A stretch of DNA of 64,000 nt from Asaia bogorensis (GTDB taxonomy: Bacteria > Pseudomonadota > Alphaproteobacteria > Reyranellales > Reyranellaceae): NCBI GenBank assembly GCA_945889625.1, contig CAMDCE010000021.1, positions 1 to 64,000 of the forward strand, in the 5' to 3' direction. The translations under genes and the position numbers were made by a program. The first letter of the stretch is position 1; the number at the start of each line of letters is the position of its first letter. This document shows positions 23,233 to 32,409 of the stretch, in pieces. The notes below the pieces were generated by a model. That model made no database searches. It saw only the letters and a list, made by a program, of their open reading frames with translations, and was not told the origin of the DNA.

Positions 23233-24201
23233 ATGCGGCTCAGGTTTGTAATTCTCGCGGCGATGGCGTTTGCGTTGAGCGCTGGCCCTGCAATAGGCCA
23301 GACGACAGCATGGCCGGAAAAGCCGGTGAAGTTGGTCGTCGGCTTCACTCCTGGCAGCGCCACCGACGTCACGGCGCGTCTCTTTGCCCAGAAATTCACC
23401 GAGGCGTGGGGCCAGACAGTGCTGGTCGAGAACATCCCCGGCAACTCCGGCGCGATCGGCACCGATCGCGTCGCCAAGGCCGCGCCCGACGGCTACACGC
23501 TGATGTGGGCGGGCAACGCCGCCATCACCATCCTGCCGTCGTTGCAGACGCTGCCGTTCGATCCGGTGAAGGATTTCGCGCATATCTCGACTGCGCTCTC
23601 GACCGCGTCGATCCTGTTCGTCAACAACGACCTGCCGGTGAAGTCGCTGGCCGAGCTGATCGCCTATGCCAAGGCCAATCCCGGCAGGCTCTCCTACGGC
23701 TCGCCGGGCGTCGGCACACCGCAGCACATTGCGGGCGAGCTGCTGTGCATGCTGGCCGGCATCAAGATGGAACATATTCCCTACCGCGGTGCCAACCTGA
23801 CCGACGTCATGAGCGGCGTGGTGCCGGTCGGCATCCAGAACGCGGGTGCGTCGATGCCGTTCGTGCGCGATGGCCGCGTGCGCGGGCTGGCCATCACCTC
23901 GCTGAAGCGGGCGTCGGCCGCGCCCGACTTGCCAACGGTGGCCGAACAGGGCTACCCGGGCTTCGAGGCGACTTCCTGGTTTGCCCTGCTGGCGCCTGCC
24001 GGCACGCCGCAGCCGATCCTCGACAAAGTGCGGGCGGCGTCGCTCAAGGTTCTGGCCGACCCGGAGATGTTGAAGAGGCTTGCCGCCATCGGCCTCGAGC
24101 CGGTGGGGAGCACCGGCGCCGAGACCAAGGCCGCGATCGTAGCCGACATCCCGAAATGGGCCAAGGTCATCAAGGATGCCGGCATCAAGATCGACAAGTG
24201 A
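23233..24201 (+). CDS. Bug-family tripartite tricarboxylate solute-binding protein
   Basis: 322 residues from ATG at 23233 with GGAGG 7 nt upstream; a frame open from 22366 is not real upstream. A Sec signal peptide (MRLRFVILAAMAFALSAG, cleavage near AIGQ) directs it to the periplasm. Bug signatures follow: WPEKPVKLVVGFTPGSATDV, ENIPGNSGAIGTDRVAKAAP, DGYTLMWAGN, LSYGSPGVGTPQHIAGELL and AAPDLPTVAEQGYPGFEATS. Bug proteins bind carboxylates or amides. No TctA/TctB membrane partners are nearby, so it may work with a distant transporter or as a sensor; the next gene is an MFS transporter. Confidence 0.92.
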   Translation: MRLRFVILAAMAFALSAGPAIGQTTAWPEKPVKLVVGFTPGSATDVTARLFAQKFTEAWGQTVLVENIPGNSGAIGTDRVAKAAPDGYTLMWAGNAAITILPSLQTLPFDPVKDFAHISTALSTASILFVNNDLPVKSLAELIAYAKANPGRLSYGSPGVGTPQHIAGELLCMLAGIKMEHIPYRGANLTDVMSGVVPVGIQNAGASMPFVRDGRVRGLAITSLKRASAAPDLPTVAEQGYPGFEATSWFALLAPAGTPQPILDKVRAASLKVLADPEMLKRLAAIGLEPVGSTGAETKAAIVADIPKWAKVIKDAGIKIDK

Positions 24202-24252
24202 CGACCGACTGATCTGGCGGCTGATCTGAGTACCGGCGAGGAGCGTAGTTTC

Positions 24253-25509
24253 ATGGTTTCCGGCAATACACGCAGGGTCATCGCGGCCGGCGCCATCGGC
24301 AATGTCCTCGAATGGTATGACTTTGCGATCTACGGCTACTTCGCCACGGCGATCGGCCGCACCTTCTTCCCACGCGAGGACCCGGTGGCGCAGGTGCTGT
24401 CGGCCTTCGGGATTTTTGCCGTCGGCTACCTGATGCGCCCGATCGGCGGTGCCGTGGTGGGCTACATCGGCGACAAATACGGCCGGCGCGCCGCGCTCAC
24501 CTTCTCGGTGACGGCAATGGCGATCCCGACCTTTCTGGTTGGCGTCCTGCCGGGTCACGGGCTGCTGGGCATATTGGCGCCGATCCTGCTCACGATGCTG
24601 CGCATGATCCAGGGCCTGTCGGTCGGCGGCGAATACACGACGTCGGTCGTCTTCATGGTCGAGCATGCACCACCGGGCCGGCGCGGCGTCGTCGGCGCCG
24701 TAGCCTGCTGCGGCGCCGTCGGGGGCATTCTGCTGGGATCGGCGACCGGCGCGTTGCTGGCGGAGGTGATGACGGCGGAGGCATTGGAGACCTGGGGCTG
24801 GCGCATTCCGTTCATGCTGGGGCTTCTGGTGGGCATGGCCGGCTACTTCCTGCGTCGTCATCTGGTCGAGGCGCCGCGGCCGGTCGCGAGCGGCGACTCG
24901 CCGCTGATGGAAACGGTGCGCAACCACTGGCCGCTGCTCGGACGGCTGGCCGGGCTGTCGGTGTTCAACGCCGTCGCCTTCTATCTGCTGTTCGTCTACA
25001 TCGTGAGCTGGCTGCAGTTGGCCGACGGCATTGCGCCGTCGCATGCGCTCGGGATCAACACCATCAGCATGCTGATCCTGCTGCCAGTCATGGTCGGCAT
25101 GGGCTGGCTATCCGACCGGGTCGGCCGCAAGCCGTTGCTGCTGATTGCCACCGGGTGGGGATTCGTCGGCGCCTTGCCGTTGTTCTGGCTGATGCACCAC
25201 GATCAGTATTATCTGATCCTGATCGGCCAGCTCGGTTTCGTTCTCTCGGTCGGCATGTTCCTCGGCACGCAGCCGACGGCGATGGTGGAGACAGCGCCCG
25301 TCGAGGTGCGTTGCACGGCAATTGCGCTCGGCTACAACGTCACGCTCGGCATCGTCGGCGGATTGAGCCCGCTCACCGCGACCTGGCTGGTGCACCGGAC
25401 CGGTGATAATCTCAGCCCCGCCTATCTGATCATGGCGGCAGCGGCGGTGTCGTTTCTCTGCGTCCTGCTCTATCGCGAGACCAGCAAGATCAAGCTCGAG
25501 GTTGCCTAG
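24253..25509 (+). CDS. MFS transporter, MHS (metabolite:H+ symporter) type
   Basis: 418 residues with about 12 hydrophobic segments. The start (GNVLEWYDFAIYGYFATAIG) and GYLMRPIGGAVVGYIGDKYGRRAAL are the signatures of the MHS family that includes ProP, KgtP and ShiA. RMIQGLSVGGEYTTSVVFMVEHAP and a matching mid-protein loop (GWLSDRVGRKPLLL) are also present. It probably takes up a carboxylate or betaine-like compound with protons. GAGGAG precedes the ATG. It is plausible that it and the Bug and FeADH genes serve one substrate (inference). Confidence 0.92.
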   Translation: MVSGNTRRVIAAGAIGNVLEWYDFAIYGYFATAIGRTFFPREDPVAQVLSAFGIFAVGYLMRPIGGAVVGYIGDKYGRRAALTFSVTAMAIPTFLVGVLPGHGLLGILAPILLTMLRMIQGLSVGGEYTTSVVFMVEHAPPGRRGVVGAVACCGAVGGILLGSATGALLAEVMTAEALETWGWRIPFMLGLLVGMAGYFLRRHLVEAPRPVASGDSPLMETVRNHWPLLGRLAGLSVFNAVAFYLLFVYIVSWLQLADGIAPSHALGINTISMLILLPVMVGMGWLSDRVGRKPLLLIATGWGFVGALPLFWLMHHDQYYLILIGQLGFVLSVGMFLGTQPTAMVETAPVEVRCTAIALGYNVTLGIVGGLSPLTATWLVHRTGDNLSPAYLIMAAAAVSFLCVLLYRETSKIKLEVA

Positions 25510-25532
25510 TACAACGCACGAGGGAGGAGACC

Positions 25533-26678
25533 ATGCTGCAGTCTGGCCGTGTCGTTCTGAGCCGCATGGATGAGATCCAGTTCGGCAAGCCGGCGAGCGA
25601 AGTCATCCCTCAGCTGGTGCGGCACTTCGATGCCCAGCGCATCTTCCTGATGGTGAGCGGAACGCTCAACCGGCAGACCGACGAGGTCGAGAAGCTGCGC
25701 CAGGCTCTGGGCAATCATTGCGTCGGCACCTTCGACCGCATGCCGCCACACACGCCGCGCGGGGCGGTGATCGCCGCCGCCGAGCAGGCACGCGAGGCGA
25801 GGGCCGATCTCATCGTCACCCTGGGCGGCGGTTCGATCACCGACGGCGCCAAGGCCGTGCAGCTTTGTCTCGCCAACGATATCAGGACGCCCGAGGCGCT
25901 CGACAGGGTACGCGCTCCGGCCGAGGTGAAGCCGCCCACCATTCGGCAGATATCGGTGCCGACCACGCTCTCGGCCGGCGAGTTCTCCGGCATTTCCGGC
26001 GTCACCGACGAACGCACCAAGGTGAAGGAGCTGTTCCGCCATCCCGACATCATCCCCAAGGCGGTGGTCCTCGATCCCGTCGTGACGCGCCACACGCCGA
26101 TGTGGCTGTTCCTGTCGACCGGCATTCGCGCCGTAGATCATTGCGTCGAGGGGATCTGCTCCAACGAAGCCAATCCCTACGGCGATGCCTCGGCGCTTCA
26201 CGGCCTGTCGCTGCTGACCCGCGGCCTGCCGAAGGTCAAGGCCGACCCGAACGACATGGAGGCCCGCCTCGACTGTCAGATCGGTTCCTGGCTGTCGATG
26301 GCGCCGCTCGCGGCCGGCGTGCCGATGGGAGCAAGCCACGGCATCGGCTACGTGCTGGGCGCGGTGTTCGACATCCCGCATGGCCACACGTCGTGCATCA
26401 TGCTGCCGGAGGTCATGCGCTGGAACAAGTCGGCCAACGCCCCGCGCCAGGCGCTGATCGCTGCCGCCATGGGACATCCGGGACAGGACGCCGGCGAGGT
26501 GCTGCGGACGTTCATCCGCGGTCTCGGCATGCCGTGCAGCCTGGGTGAGGTGAAGGTCGGGCCCGAGCATTTCGAGCGCATCGCCAAGCAGGCGATGGGG
26601 ACGCCCTGGGTGCCGCGCAATCCCCGGCCGATTGCGGGTCCCGCCCAGGTGCGCGAGATACTCGAACTCGCAGCCTAG
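25533..26678 (+). CDS. Iron-containing alcohol dehydrogenase / maleylacetate reductase-like
   Basis: 381 residues of the iron-dependent ADH family. The NAD site TLGGGSITDGAKAVQL lies near residue 95, followed by SVPTTLSAGEFSGISGVTDE. The metal-binding part is GASHGIGYVLGAVFDIPHGH with conserved histidines near residue 270 and 283. This group includes maleylacetate reductases and 1,3-propanediol-type dehydrogenases; the choice cannot be made here. GGAGGAG precedes the ATG by 8 nt. The 3' end overlaps the convergent hydroxyacid dehydrogenase by 4 nt. Confidence 0.9.
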   Translation: MLQSGRVVLSRMDEIQFGKPASEVIPQLVRHFDAQRIFLMVSGTLNRQTDEVEKLRQALGNHCVGTFDRMPPHTPRGAVIAAAEQAREARADLIVTLGGGSITDGAKAVQLCLANDIRTPEALDRVRAPAEVKPPTIRQISVPTTLSAGEFSGISGVTDERTKVKELFRHPDIIPKAVVLDPVVTRHTPMWLFLSTGIRAVDHCVEGICSNEANPYGDASALHGLSLLTRGLPKVKADPNDMEARLDCQIGSWLSMAPLAAGVPMGASHGIGYVLGAVFDIPHGHTSCIMLPEVMRWNKSANAPRQALIAAAMGHPGQDAGEVLRTFIRGLGMPCSLGEVKVGPEHFERIAKQAMGTPWVPRNPRPIAGPAQVREILELAA

Positions 26679-27634
26679 AGCAGCTCCGGCACGACCCAGA
26701 GGGCCGGTTCGCCGCGTGCCACGCGCTGGACGTTGTCGAAGCCGTTGCGCAGGCGCGTGACGTTGCTCTCCCAGGTCGGGCCGGCGAGATGCGCCGTCAG
26801 GATCACGTTGTCGAGCTTCAGCAACGGATTGTCGGGCGGCGTCGGCTCCTCGTCGAACACGTCGAGGCCGGCGCCGAACAGCTTGTTGGCGGAGAGTGCA
26901 GCGGTCATCGCCTTCTCGTCGATCACCGGTCCACGCGAGGTGTTCACGATGATCGCCGACGGCTTCATCATCGAGAGCTCGGCAGCACCGATAAGGTGAT
27001 GCGTCGAGTTGTTGAGCGGCACATGCAGGGAGACGATGTCGGAATGACGCAGGATCTCGGGCAGAAGGCGGAAGCGGACGCCCAGCGCATCTTCCTGTTC
27101 CTCCTTCAGTCGCGCGATATCGTAGTAGTGTACGATCATGCCGAAAGCCTGCGCCAGGCGCGCCACTTTCTTGCCGATAGTGCCAAGCCCGACGATGCCC
27201 AACACCTTTTCGCGCACTTGATGGACGGTCGGCGGAGAATTGCCGTGCCAGCGGCCGGCCACGACGTTGGTATGTTGGGTGATCAGCCGGCGTGATACCG
27301 AGAGCATCAGCAGCAGAGCGTGTTCGGACACGGCGACCGAGTTGGCGCCGCCGTTGTTGCATAACGGGATTTTGCTCTTGCGCGCGGCGGCGAGGTCGGC
27401 TCGGTCGTAACCCGCGCTCAGCATCTGGACGAGCCGGAGATGCGGCGCGTCCTTGTAGAGCTGCGCGGTCACGTATTGCTGCACGAAGCCGACGAAATAG
27501 TGGGTGCCGGGCAGCGCCGCCTTCTGTTCCGGAGAATTGTGCAGCGCCTTGACGATCTCGAAACCCTTGGGCGCGAGGTCGTCGACCATGGAGATGGTAT
27601 CCTTGGGTCCGACCACGAGTACGCGTTCAACCAT
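26675..27634 (-). CDS. D-isomer-specific 2-hydroxyacid dehydrogenase
   Basis: 319 residues. NAD site VLGIVGLGTIGKKVARLAQA near residue 145, then VSLHVPLNNSTHHLIG, VNTSRGPVIDEKAM with the catalytic Arg, FDEEPTPPDNPLL with the Glu, and LTAHLAGPTWES with the His. All three catalytic residues are present. It reduces a 2-keto acid or oxidises a D-2-hydroxy acid. It is the last gene of a tight minus-strand operon; its ATG directly follows the stop of the MetE-like gene with no spacer. Confidence 0.9.
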   Translation of the reverse strand: MVERVLVVGPKDTISMVDDLAPKGFEIVKALHNSPEQKAALPGTHYFVGFVQQYVTAQLYKDAPHLRLVQMLSAGYDRADLAAARKSKIPLCNNGGANSVAVSEHALLLMLSVSRRLITQHTNVVAGRWHGNSPPTVHQVREKVLGIVGLGTIGKKVARLAQAFGMIVHYYDIARLKEEQEDALGVRFRLLPEILRHSDIVSLHVPLNNSTHHLIGAAELSMMKPSAIIVNTSRGPVIDEKAMTAALSANKLFGAGLDVFDEEPTPPDNPLLKLDNVILTAHLAGPTWESNVTRLRNGFDNVQRVARGEPALWVVPELL

Positions 27635-28678
27635 TTAGAAAGCCTCCGCAGCAGTGCGATGTCCTGCGAGCAGTCCGGGCAGGCGGCCGGGTTCGGTGCG
27701 GCCCCAGCCGCACTCGGCAGAGAAACCGAAGTCGGTGGCATGACGCCTTGCCATTGCGATGCGCGCCTTGTCGCCCGCCGCATCGTCGTAATGCAGCAGG
27801 CCGAGATAGAGGATCATCCCATTTGGTCGCTTCCACTTCTGGAGTGGCGCATAGTAGGCGGCGTCGGTGCGATCCTTCGGCACCGGTATGTGGAAGAAGT
27901 TGATGGAGCGCTTCGTGGCTGCGGCGATGCCTTCCATCATCTCGACCAGGACTCCGGCGTCCTTGGGCTGTACCAGATGCTCGTCGGCGGGCGAACCGTA
28001 GCAAAGATGGTATCCCAGCTCGATGCCGGCCGGGACGGCGTCGCCCAGACGGCCCAGCATATCGAAAGTCTGCTTTTTGTAGTCGGCCGGGCGGTCCTTG
28101 AAGTAGTTCTCGAAGGCCAGCACTTCCTGGCAGACGTCCCACTGAATGGAAAGGTCGGCAGCTGGAATGGCCTTCACGATGTTGGCAAGGGCAGCCTTCA
28201 GGCAGCGCTCGTAGACATCGAAATAGGTTTGGCGTGCGGCGCCGCTGACGTAGAGGTAGCCGCTCGAATGCGGCGTCGGCAGGGATACCTGGAAGCGCGT
28301 GTGTTTGGCGACCACGCCCGAGGCCTGCAGGCGCTTGAAGACTTCGTACGACGCGCTCGCCGCCTTGTCGTAGCCGGTCTCGAACATCACCTTGCTGGGA
28401 TCGACGCCGGGCTTGAAACGCACCTGCGGGATCTCTCGCACGACCTTGCCGTCCCATTGCACGAACGGGTAGGGCGGTACGGTCGGATCGATCTCCATGT
28501 CGGGATGGGCGCGCAGCATCTGGCCCTGAAAGTAGACCCAGCGCGAACGCTCGCCTGTCTCACCGTCCGGCATGCGCTTGAGATAGGGACCAAGCTCCTT
28601 CGACAGGGCGCGGAATACCTTTTCGCTGGTCTCGAGCGGAATGCTGCCGATCAGATGCAGGCGCTCGGTAGAATCCAC
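27635..28678 (-). CDS. MetE C-terminal-like barrel protein
   Basis: 347 residues starting with GTG at 28676-28678, immediately after the TAG of the NHL gene. The TIM-barrel of cobalamin-independent methionine synthases is suggested by the start (LIGSIPLETSEKVFRAL) and by the zinc-site pattern: His224 and Cys226 in GYHLCYG and Cys323 in SAECGWGRTE. Where MetE has a Glu ligand, this protein has FFHIPVPKDR with His263. It probably binds zinc and transfers a methyl or alkyl group or cleaves a thioether, but no substrate is known. No N-terminal MetE half is present. Confidence 0.72.
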   Translation of the reverse strand: MDSTERLHLIGSIPLETSEKVFRALSKELGPYLKRMPDGETGERSRWVYFQGQMLRAHPDMEIDPTVPPYPFVQWDGKVVREIPQVRFKPGVDPSKVMFETGYDKAASASYEVFKRLQASGVVAKHTRFQVSLPTPHSSGYLYVSGAARQTYFDVYERCLKAALANIVKAIPAADLSIQWDVCQEVLAFENYFKDRPADYKKQTFDMLGRLGDAVPAGIELGYHLCYGSPADEHLVQPKDAGVLVEMMEGIAAATKRSINFFHIPVPKDRTDAAYYAPLQKWKRPNGMILYLGLLHYDDAAGDKARIAMARRHATDFGFSAECGWGRTEPGRLPGLLAGHRTAAEAF

Positions 28679-29644
28679 CTACTTCACCTTCTCGAGCTTC
28701 TGCAGGGAGCGGAGATGTTTGGGCACCGGAACGCCGGGATGGGTGCTCGGCCAGTTGGTGTAGCTCACCTCGCCGACATAGATGTCGCCCTTCGAATCGA
28801 CAGCAAGGCCGTGCGGCGAGAGGAAGCGACCAGTCTCCTGGCCGGGCCCGTGCTCGCCGCCGAGACGAGCGATGGTCTTGCCCTTCTTGTCGACGATGCT
28901 GAGACGCGGGCCGATATTGGTGTGCTTGCTGTTCACCGGCATGCCCGGTCCGAGTTCACCAATGATGAAGTTCGGGTTCCTGCCGCCGCCGCAGCAATAG
29001 AGTGCGCAAGGGCGGTGCATGTTGTTCCACTGCAGCTCGTACTTGCCGTTACCGTCGAACACCTGCACGCGATGGTTCTCGCGGTCGGCGACATAGACCC
29101 AGCCGTCCTCGTCGGTGGCGATGTTGTGGGCGATGTTGAACTCGCCGGGATCGGTGCCGGTGGTGCCCCAGCACATCAGGTGCTTGCCGTCCGGGGAATA
29201 TTTATGGACGCAGGAATTGCCGTAGCCGTCCGAGACGTAGATCTCGCCCTTGGGCGAGAGCGCGGTGTGGGTGCAGCGGTTGAACGGCTTGCCGCTCAGG
29301 AACGGCGCGGGCTTGCCGGGCACGCCGATGGTCATCAGCACCTTGCCGTCGGTGGTGAGCTTACGCACGGTGTGGTCGCCGTCGTCGGTGCAGTAGAGCG
29401 TGTCGTCGCTGTCGATGTCGATGCCGTGGGCGCGGCTGAACAGGCCTTCTCCCCACGAGCGCAGGAAATTGCCGTCACGGTCGAACACCATCATCGGGTG
29501 CTGACCGCGGTTGAAGACGTAGACGTGATCCTTGCTGTCGACAGCCACCGCCGCGACGTCGCGGAACTCCCAGCCCTCGGGCAGCTTGGCCCAGTTCTCG
29601 ACCACGCGATAACGATGCTCGCCGCTTCCCAGGATGACCGACAT
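28679..29644 (-). CDS. NHL-repeat protein (peptidyl-alpha-amidating-lyase-like propeller)
   Basis: 321 residues from ATG at 29642-29644, with GGAG 6 nt upstream; an earlier ATG at 29680 is less likely. NHL-type blades repeat: DVAAVAVDSKDHVYVFNRGQ, AHGIDIDSDDTLYCTDDGDH, THTALSPKGEIYVSDGYGNS, AHNIATDEDGWVYVADRENH and SPHGLAVDSKGDIYVGEVSY. The layout resembles the lyase domain of peptidylglycine amidating enzymes and many bacterial relatives of unknown role. No signal peptide. It sits 13 nt after the GMC oxidoreductase gene and abuts the MetE-like gene. Confidence 0.88.
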   Translation of the reverse strand: MSVILGSGEHRYRVVENWAKLPEGWEFRDVAAVAVDSKDHVYVFNRGQHPMMVFDRDGNFLRSWGEGLFSRAHGIDIDSDDTLYCTDDGDHTVRKLTTDGKVLMTIGVPGKPAPFLSGKPFNRCTHTALSPKGEIYVSDGYGNSCVHKYSPDGKHLMCWGTTGTDPGEFNIAHNIATDEDGWVYVADRENHRVQVFDGNGKYELQWNNMHRPCALYCCGGGRNPNFIIGELGPGMPVNSKHTNIGPRLSIVDKKGKTIARLGGEHGPGQETGRFLSPHGLAVDSKGDIYVGEVSYTNWPSTHPGVPVPKHLRSLQKLEKVK

Positions 29645-29657
29645 CAGGCGCTCCAGT

Positions 29658-31361
29658 TCAATGTCCCGCCAGGATGGCATCCGAGATTTTTTCGGACGTC
29701 ATCATCACGGGAAAGTTGGTGTTGGCGCAGGGCACCACGGGAAAGATCGATGCGTCGACGATGCGCAGCCCCTGCACGCCCTTGACGCGACCGGCTTTGT
29801 CGACGACCGACATCGGATCGTCCGGGCGGCCCATGCGGCAGGAACAGGAGGCGTGCCACACGCCGATTGCGGCCTTGCGCACGAAGGCCTCAAGCGCGTC
29901 GTCGTCGTTCATCACCTGATCGAAGGTGAATCCCTCGATCACGAACCTGTCGATCATGTACTTGCGCACCGCCGCCGGGCCGTCGAGGAACCTGGACACG
30001 AGCGAGGTCAGGAACTTGTTCTTGGCGTTGACCACGCCGATCTTGCGCACCCGGTCGGAGTAGGACGCAGGGAAGGGGTTGTCGGTCACGGCCCTCAGCG
30101 GCTCGCTCATCTGCAAGGCGGCGGCCTTGCGGAAACCCGCCATGAGCCGGTCGAGGTCGCGCTTGTCGGACAGGAGATTGAATTCGACGATCGGCTCGGC
30201 CCGCCAGTCGCGCGAGGCGAGCTTGACCTGGCCGGTCTCCGAATAGGTCTTGTTGACGAAGGTGATCATCGAGGCGATCTGCTCGCCCACGGCATGCCAC
30301 GCCGACTTGGTGGCGACGGCCACGAACATGTCGCCCATGGGGACGCCGGGAAGCCCCGATGAATAACGCAGGCCGACATGGATGTGGCGGCGCGTATGCT
30401 CGTTCATGCGCGCGCCGCGGCGGACGAACGACGACAGCGCGATCGACGGATGGTCCATCAGCCGTTGGCCGACGCCTGGCAGCGCCGCGAGCACAGCAAT
30501 GCCCATCTCGGCGAGGTGGCCCACCGGGCCGATGCCGGCGCGCAGCAGATGCGCCGGCGTGTGGATGGCGCCTGACGACAGGATGATCTCCTTGCCGCGG
30601 AACTCCTGCTCCTGGCCGTTGACCATCGCCTTGACGCCAACACAGGTCGTTCCCTCAAAGATCAGAGACTTCACCTGCGTGTCCGTCGAGATCGTGAGGT
30701 TGGGCCGTTTGCGCGTCTCGCGATTGAGGTAGCCGATGGCGGCCGATACACGCTGCTCGTTGGCATTGGAGTGGGTGACCGGGAAGTAACCTTCGACAAA
30801 TTCGCCGTTCTGGTCGGGCAGGAAGGGATAGCCCGCCAGCTTGCAGGCCTCTCCGACTGCCCGCGCATGCCTGGTCCAGTGCTCGACCGGGATGCGGCGC
30901 ACCGGTATGTGGCCGTCCTTGCCGTGCCAGGGGCCGGCAAAGTCGAGATCGCGTTCGACCTTCTTGAAGTAGGGGAAGACCTGCTCCCAGTTCCAGCCCT
31001 CGGCGCCGCGCTCGGCCCATTCGTTGTAGTCGGTCGGCGCGCCGCGGTTGGCCATCTGGCCGTTGATCGACGAGCCGCCGCCCAGCACACGCGCCTGCTC
31101 GTACTTGCGAAGTGGCGGGCGATTTTCTTGCGGGTTGTTGTGGCTGACGACCTGGGTGTGGACCCTGAGCTCGGTCCAGTGGAAGCGCGGGTCGAAGTAG
31201 GCGGTGCCGGAGTAGGAGTCGAGAATCTCCTTCGGCTCCGCACCCGGTGGCGTGTCCTGGCCGGCCTCACAGACCAGCACCTTGTTCGCACTCCGCGCCG
31301 AAAGGCGGTTGGCGAGCACCGACCCGGCCGAGCCGCCACCGACAATGATGTAGTCGTACAC
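29658..31361 (-). CDS. GMC family FAD-dependent oxidoreductase
   Basis: 567 residues from GTG at 31359-31361, which has GGGGG 9 nt upstream; a longer frame to 31409 adds an unlikely N-terminus. FAD site YDYIIVGGGSAGSVLANRLS at the start, then ARVLGGGSSINGQMANRG (GMC signature 1), LSSGAIHTPAHLLRAGIG (signature 2), and the C-terminal active site in GVWHASCSCRMG and PVVPCANTNFPVMM. It oxidises an alcohol. First gene of a tight four-gene operon with the NHL, MetE-like and hydroxyacid dehydrogenase genes. Confidence 0.92.
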   Translation of the reverse strand: MYDYIIVGGGSAGSVLANRLSARSANKVLVCEAGQDTPPGAEPKEILDSYSGTAYFDPRFHWTELRVHTQVVSHNNPQENRPPLRKYEQARVLGGGSSINGQMANRGAPTDYNEWAERGAEGWNWEQVFPYFKKVERDLDFAGPWHGKDGHIPVRRIPVEHWTRHARAVGEACKLAGYPFLPDQNGEFVEGYFPVTHSNANEQRVSAAIGYLNRETRKRPNLTISTDTQVKSLIFEGTTCVGVKAMVNGQEQEFRGKEIILSSGAIHTPAHLLRAGIGPVGHLAEMGIAVLAALPGVGQRLMDHPSIALSSFVRRGARMNEHTRRHIHVGLRYSSGLPGVPMGDMFVAVATKSAWHAVGEQIASMITFVNKTYSETGQVKLASRDWRAEPIVEFNLLSDKRDLDRLMAGFRKAAALQMSEPLRAVTDNPFPASYSDRVRKIGVVNAKNKFLTSLVSRFLDGPAAVRKYMIDRFVIEGFTFDQVMNDDDALEAFVRKAAIGVWHASCSCRMGRPDDPMSVVDKAGRVKGVQGLRIVDASIFPVVPCANTNFPVMMTSEKISDAILAGH

Positions 31362-31498
31362 CGCGCGATTCCCCCGTTTGTTGGCACCCACGCTAGCACG
31401 CTGCGACAAAAAGGGGGCAGCACCGAATTCTGCCGTGCAACGTCCCGTGCGCCCCGGGCGTTGGTTGACTGCCCCTTAAGCAGAGGAGGAAGGCAATC

Positions 31499-31858
31499 AT
31501 GAAGCGTACGTTGTTAACTCTGGCCCTCGTGGCCGCGGCCGGTGCGGCCGGTGCCCAGACCGTTACCTCGCCAGCCGTTGGCGGCGCCACCGTGACCCCG
31601 CCGAGCGTGGGCGGCGGCAGTGTAACGACCCCGCCGGTCAATCCGCCGTCAGTCAGCGCGCCCAACACAGCGAATCTGCCGGCGCAACCCAACGCCGCCG
31701 GCTCGGCCAATGCCCAGGCCAAGATCAAGGCCGACGGCTACACCAACGTCCAGGGCCTCCAGCGCAACCCGGACGGAAGCTGGAGCGGCAAGGTCATGCG
31801 CGGCAATGCCCAGGTCGATGTCTCGGTCGACGCCCGCGGCAACGTGGTGACCAAGTAA
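31499..31858 (+). CDS. Small secreted protein with Pro/Val-rich linker and PepSY-like C-terminus
   Basis: 119 residues. A clear signal peptide (MKRTLLTLALVAAAGAAGA, cut before QTVTS) is followed by a low-complexity Pro/Val/Gly/Thr linker with repeats such as VGGATVTPPSVGGG (residues 21-65). The last 45 residues (KIKADGYTNVQGLQRNPDG, then WSGKVMRGN) look like a short PepSY-like fold. The protein at 34691-34930 has the same C-terminal pattern without the linker. GGAGGAAGG lies about 8 nt before the ATG. Probably periplasmic; function unknown. Confidence 0.75.
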   Translation: MKRTLLTLALVAAAGAAGAQTVTSPAVGGATVTPPSVGGGSVTTPPVNPPSVSAPNTANLPAQPNAAGSANAQAKIKADGYTNVQGLQRNPDGSWSGKVMRGNAQVDVSVDARGNVVTK

Positions 31859-31993
31859 GCCTCAAGCCAAGTCTTGGCCTTGGTCGGCTGGAGCCCGCCT
31901 CGTCGTCAGACGGGGCGGGCTTTCGGCGTTGGCGACCTTGCCGCTGCTTGGGAAGCCTGCAATCGTCCTGAAACGCCGTGCGGGAGATTTCGT

Positions 31994-32404
31994 ATGCCGG
32001 ATGTCACAACCGCAAACACCGACCTCGCCACGCCGGAGCTCATGAAAGAGATCTCGGCGGCCTTCAACAGTCGCGACGTCGATCGCATTGCCTCGTTCTT
32101 CACCGACGACGCCACCTTCTGGTTGGCCCGTGGCCCCGAACCGGTGGGCCGGACATTGCGCGGCAAGGAGATGATCCGAAAGACCCTTGCCGACCGCTTC
32201 AAGGTGATCCCCGACATGCGCTGGGACCACAAGGAATACATCTTCGCCGGCAACCGGGCGATTTCGGTTTGGACCGTCAAGGGCAAGGGCGCCGACGGCG
32301 AGGCTCTCAATTACCAGGGTTGCGACATCTACACGTTCCGCGGCGGAAAGATCTGCGCCAAGGATACCTACTGGAAGATCGTCGAACACAAGGACCGCCT
32401 TTGA
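31994..32404 (+). CDS. SnoaL/NTF2-like domain protein
   Basis: 136 residues from ATG at 31994 with GGGAG upstream; the frame is open further but lacks a site. It shows the SnoaL-like pattern: LMKEISAAFNSRDVDRIASF, FFTDDATFWLARGP, TLRGKEMIRKTLADRF, and YQGCDIYTFRGGKICAKDTY at the end. These small cone-shaped domains act as isomerases, cyclases or binding proteins. It is followed within 6 nt by a secreted DUF3859 protein on the same strand. Confidence 0.85.
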   Translation: MPDVTTANTDLATPELMKEISAAFNSRDVDRIASFFTDDATFWLARGPEPVGRTLRGKEMIRKTLADRFKVIPDMRWDHKEYIFAGNRAISVWTVKGKGADGEALNYQGCDIYTFRGGKICAKDTYWKIVEHKDRL

Positions 32405-32409
32405 TTCCA

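Noticed and set aside
22366-24201. 611-codon frame joining the repeat region to the Bug protein
   Set aside because: The Bug gene has its own ATG, signal peptide and GGAGG at 23233. The upstream part is an alternative frame of the repeat lipoprotein.
27440-29785. Very long open frame on the plus strand (781 codons)
   Set aside because: It is antisense to the NHL and MetE-like genes. Such frames are common opposite GC-rich genes because stops are rare in that phase. Its product has no fold or motif.
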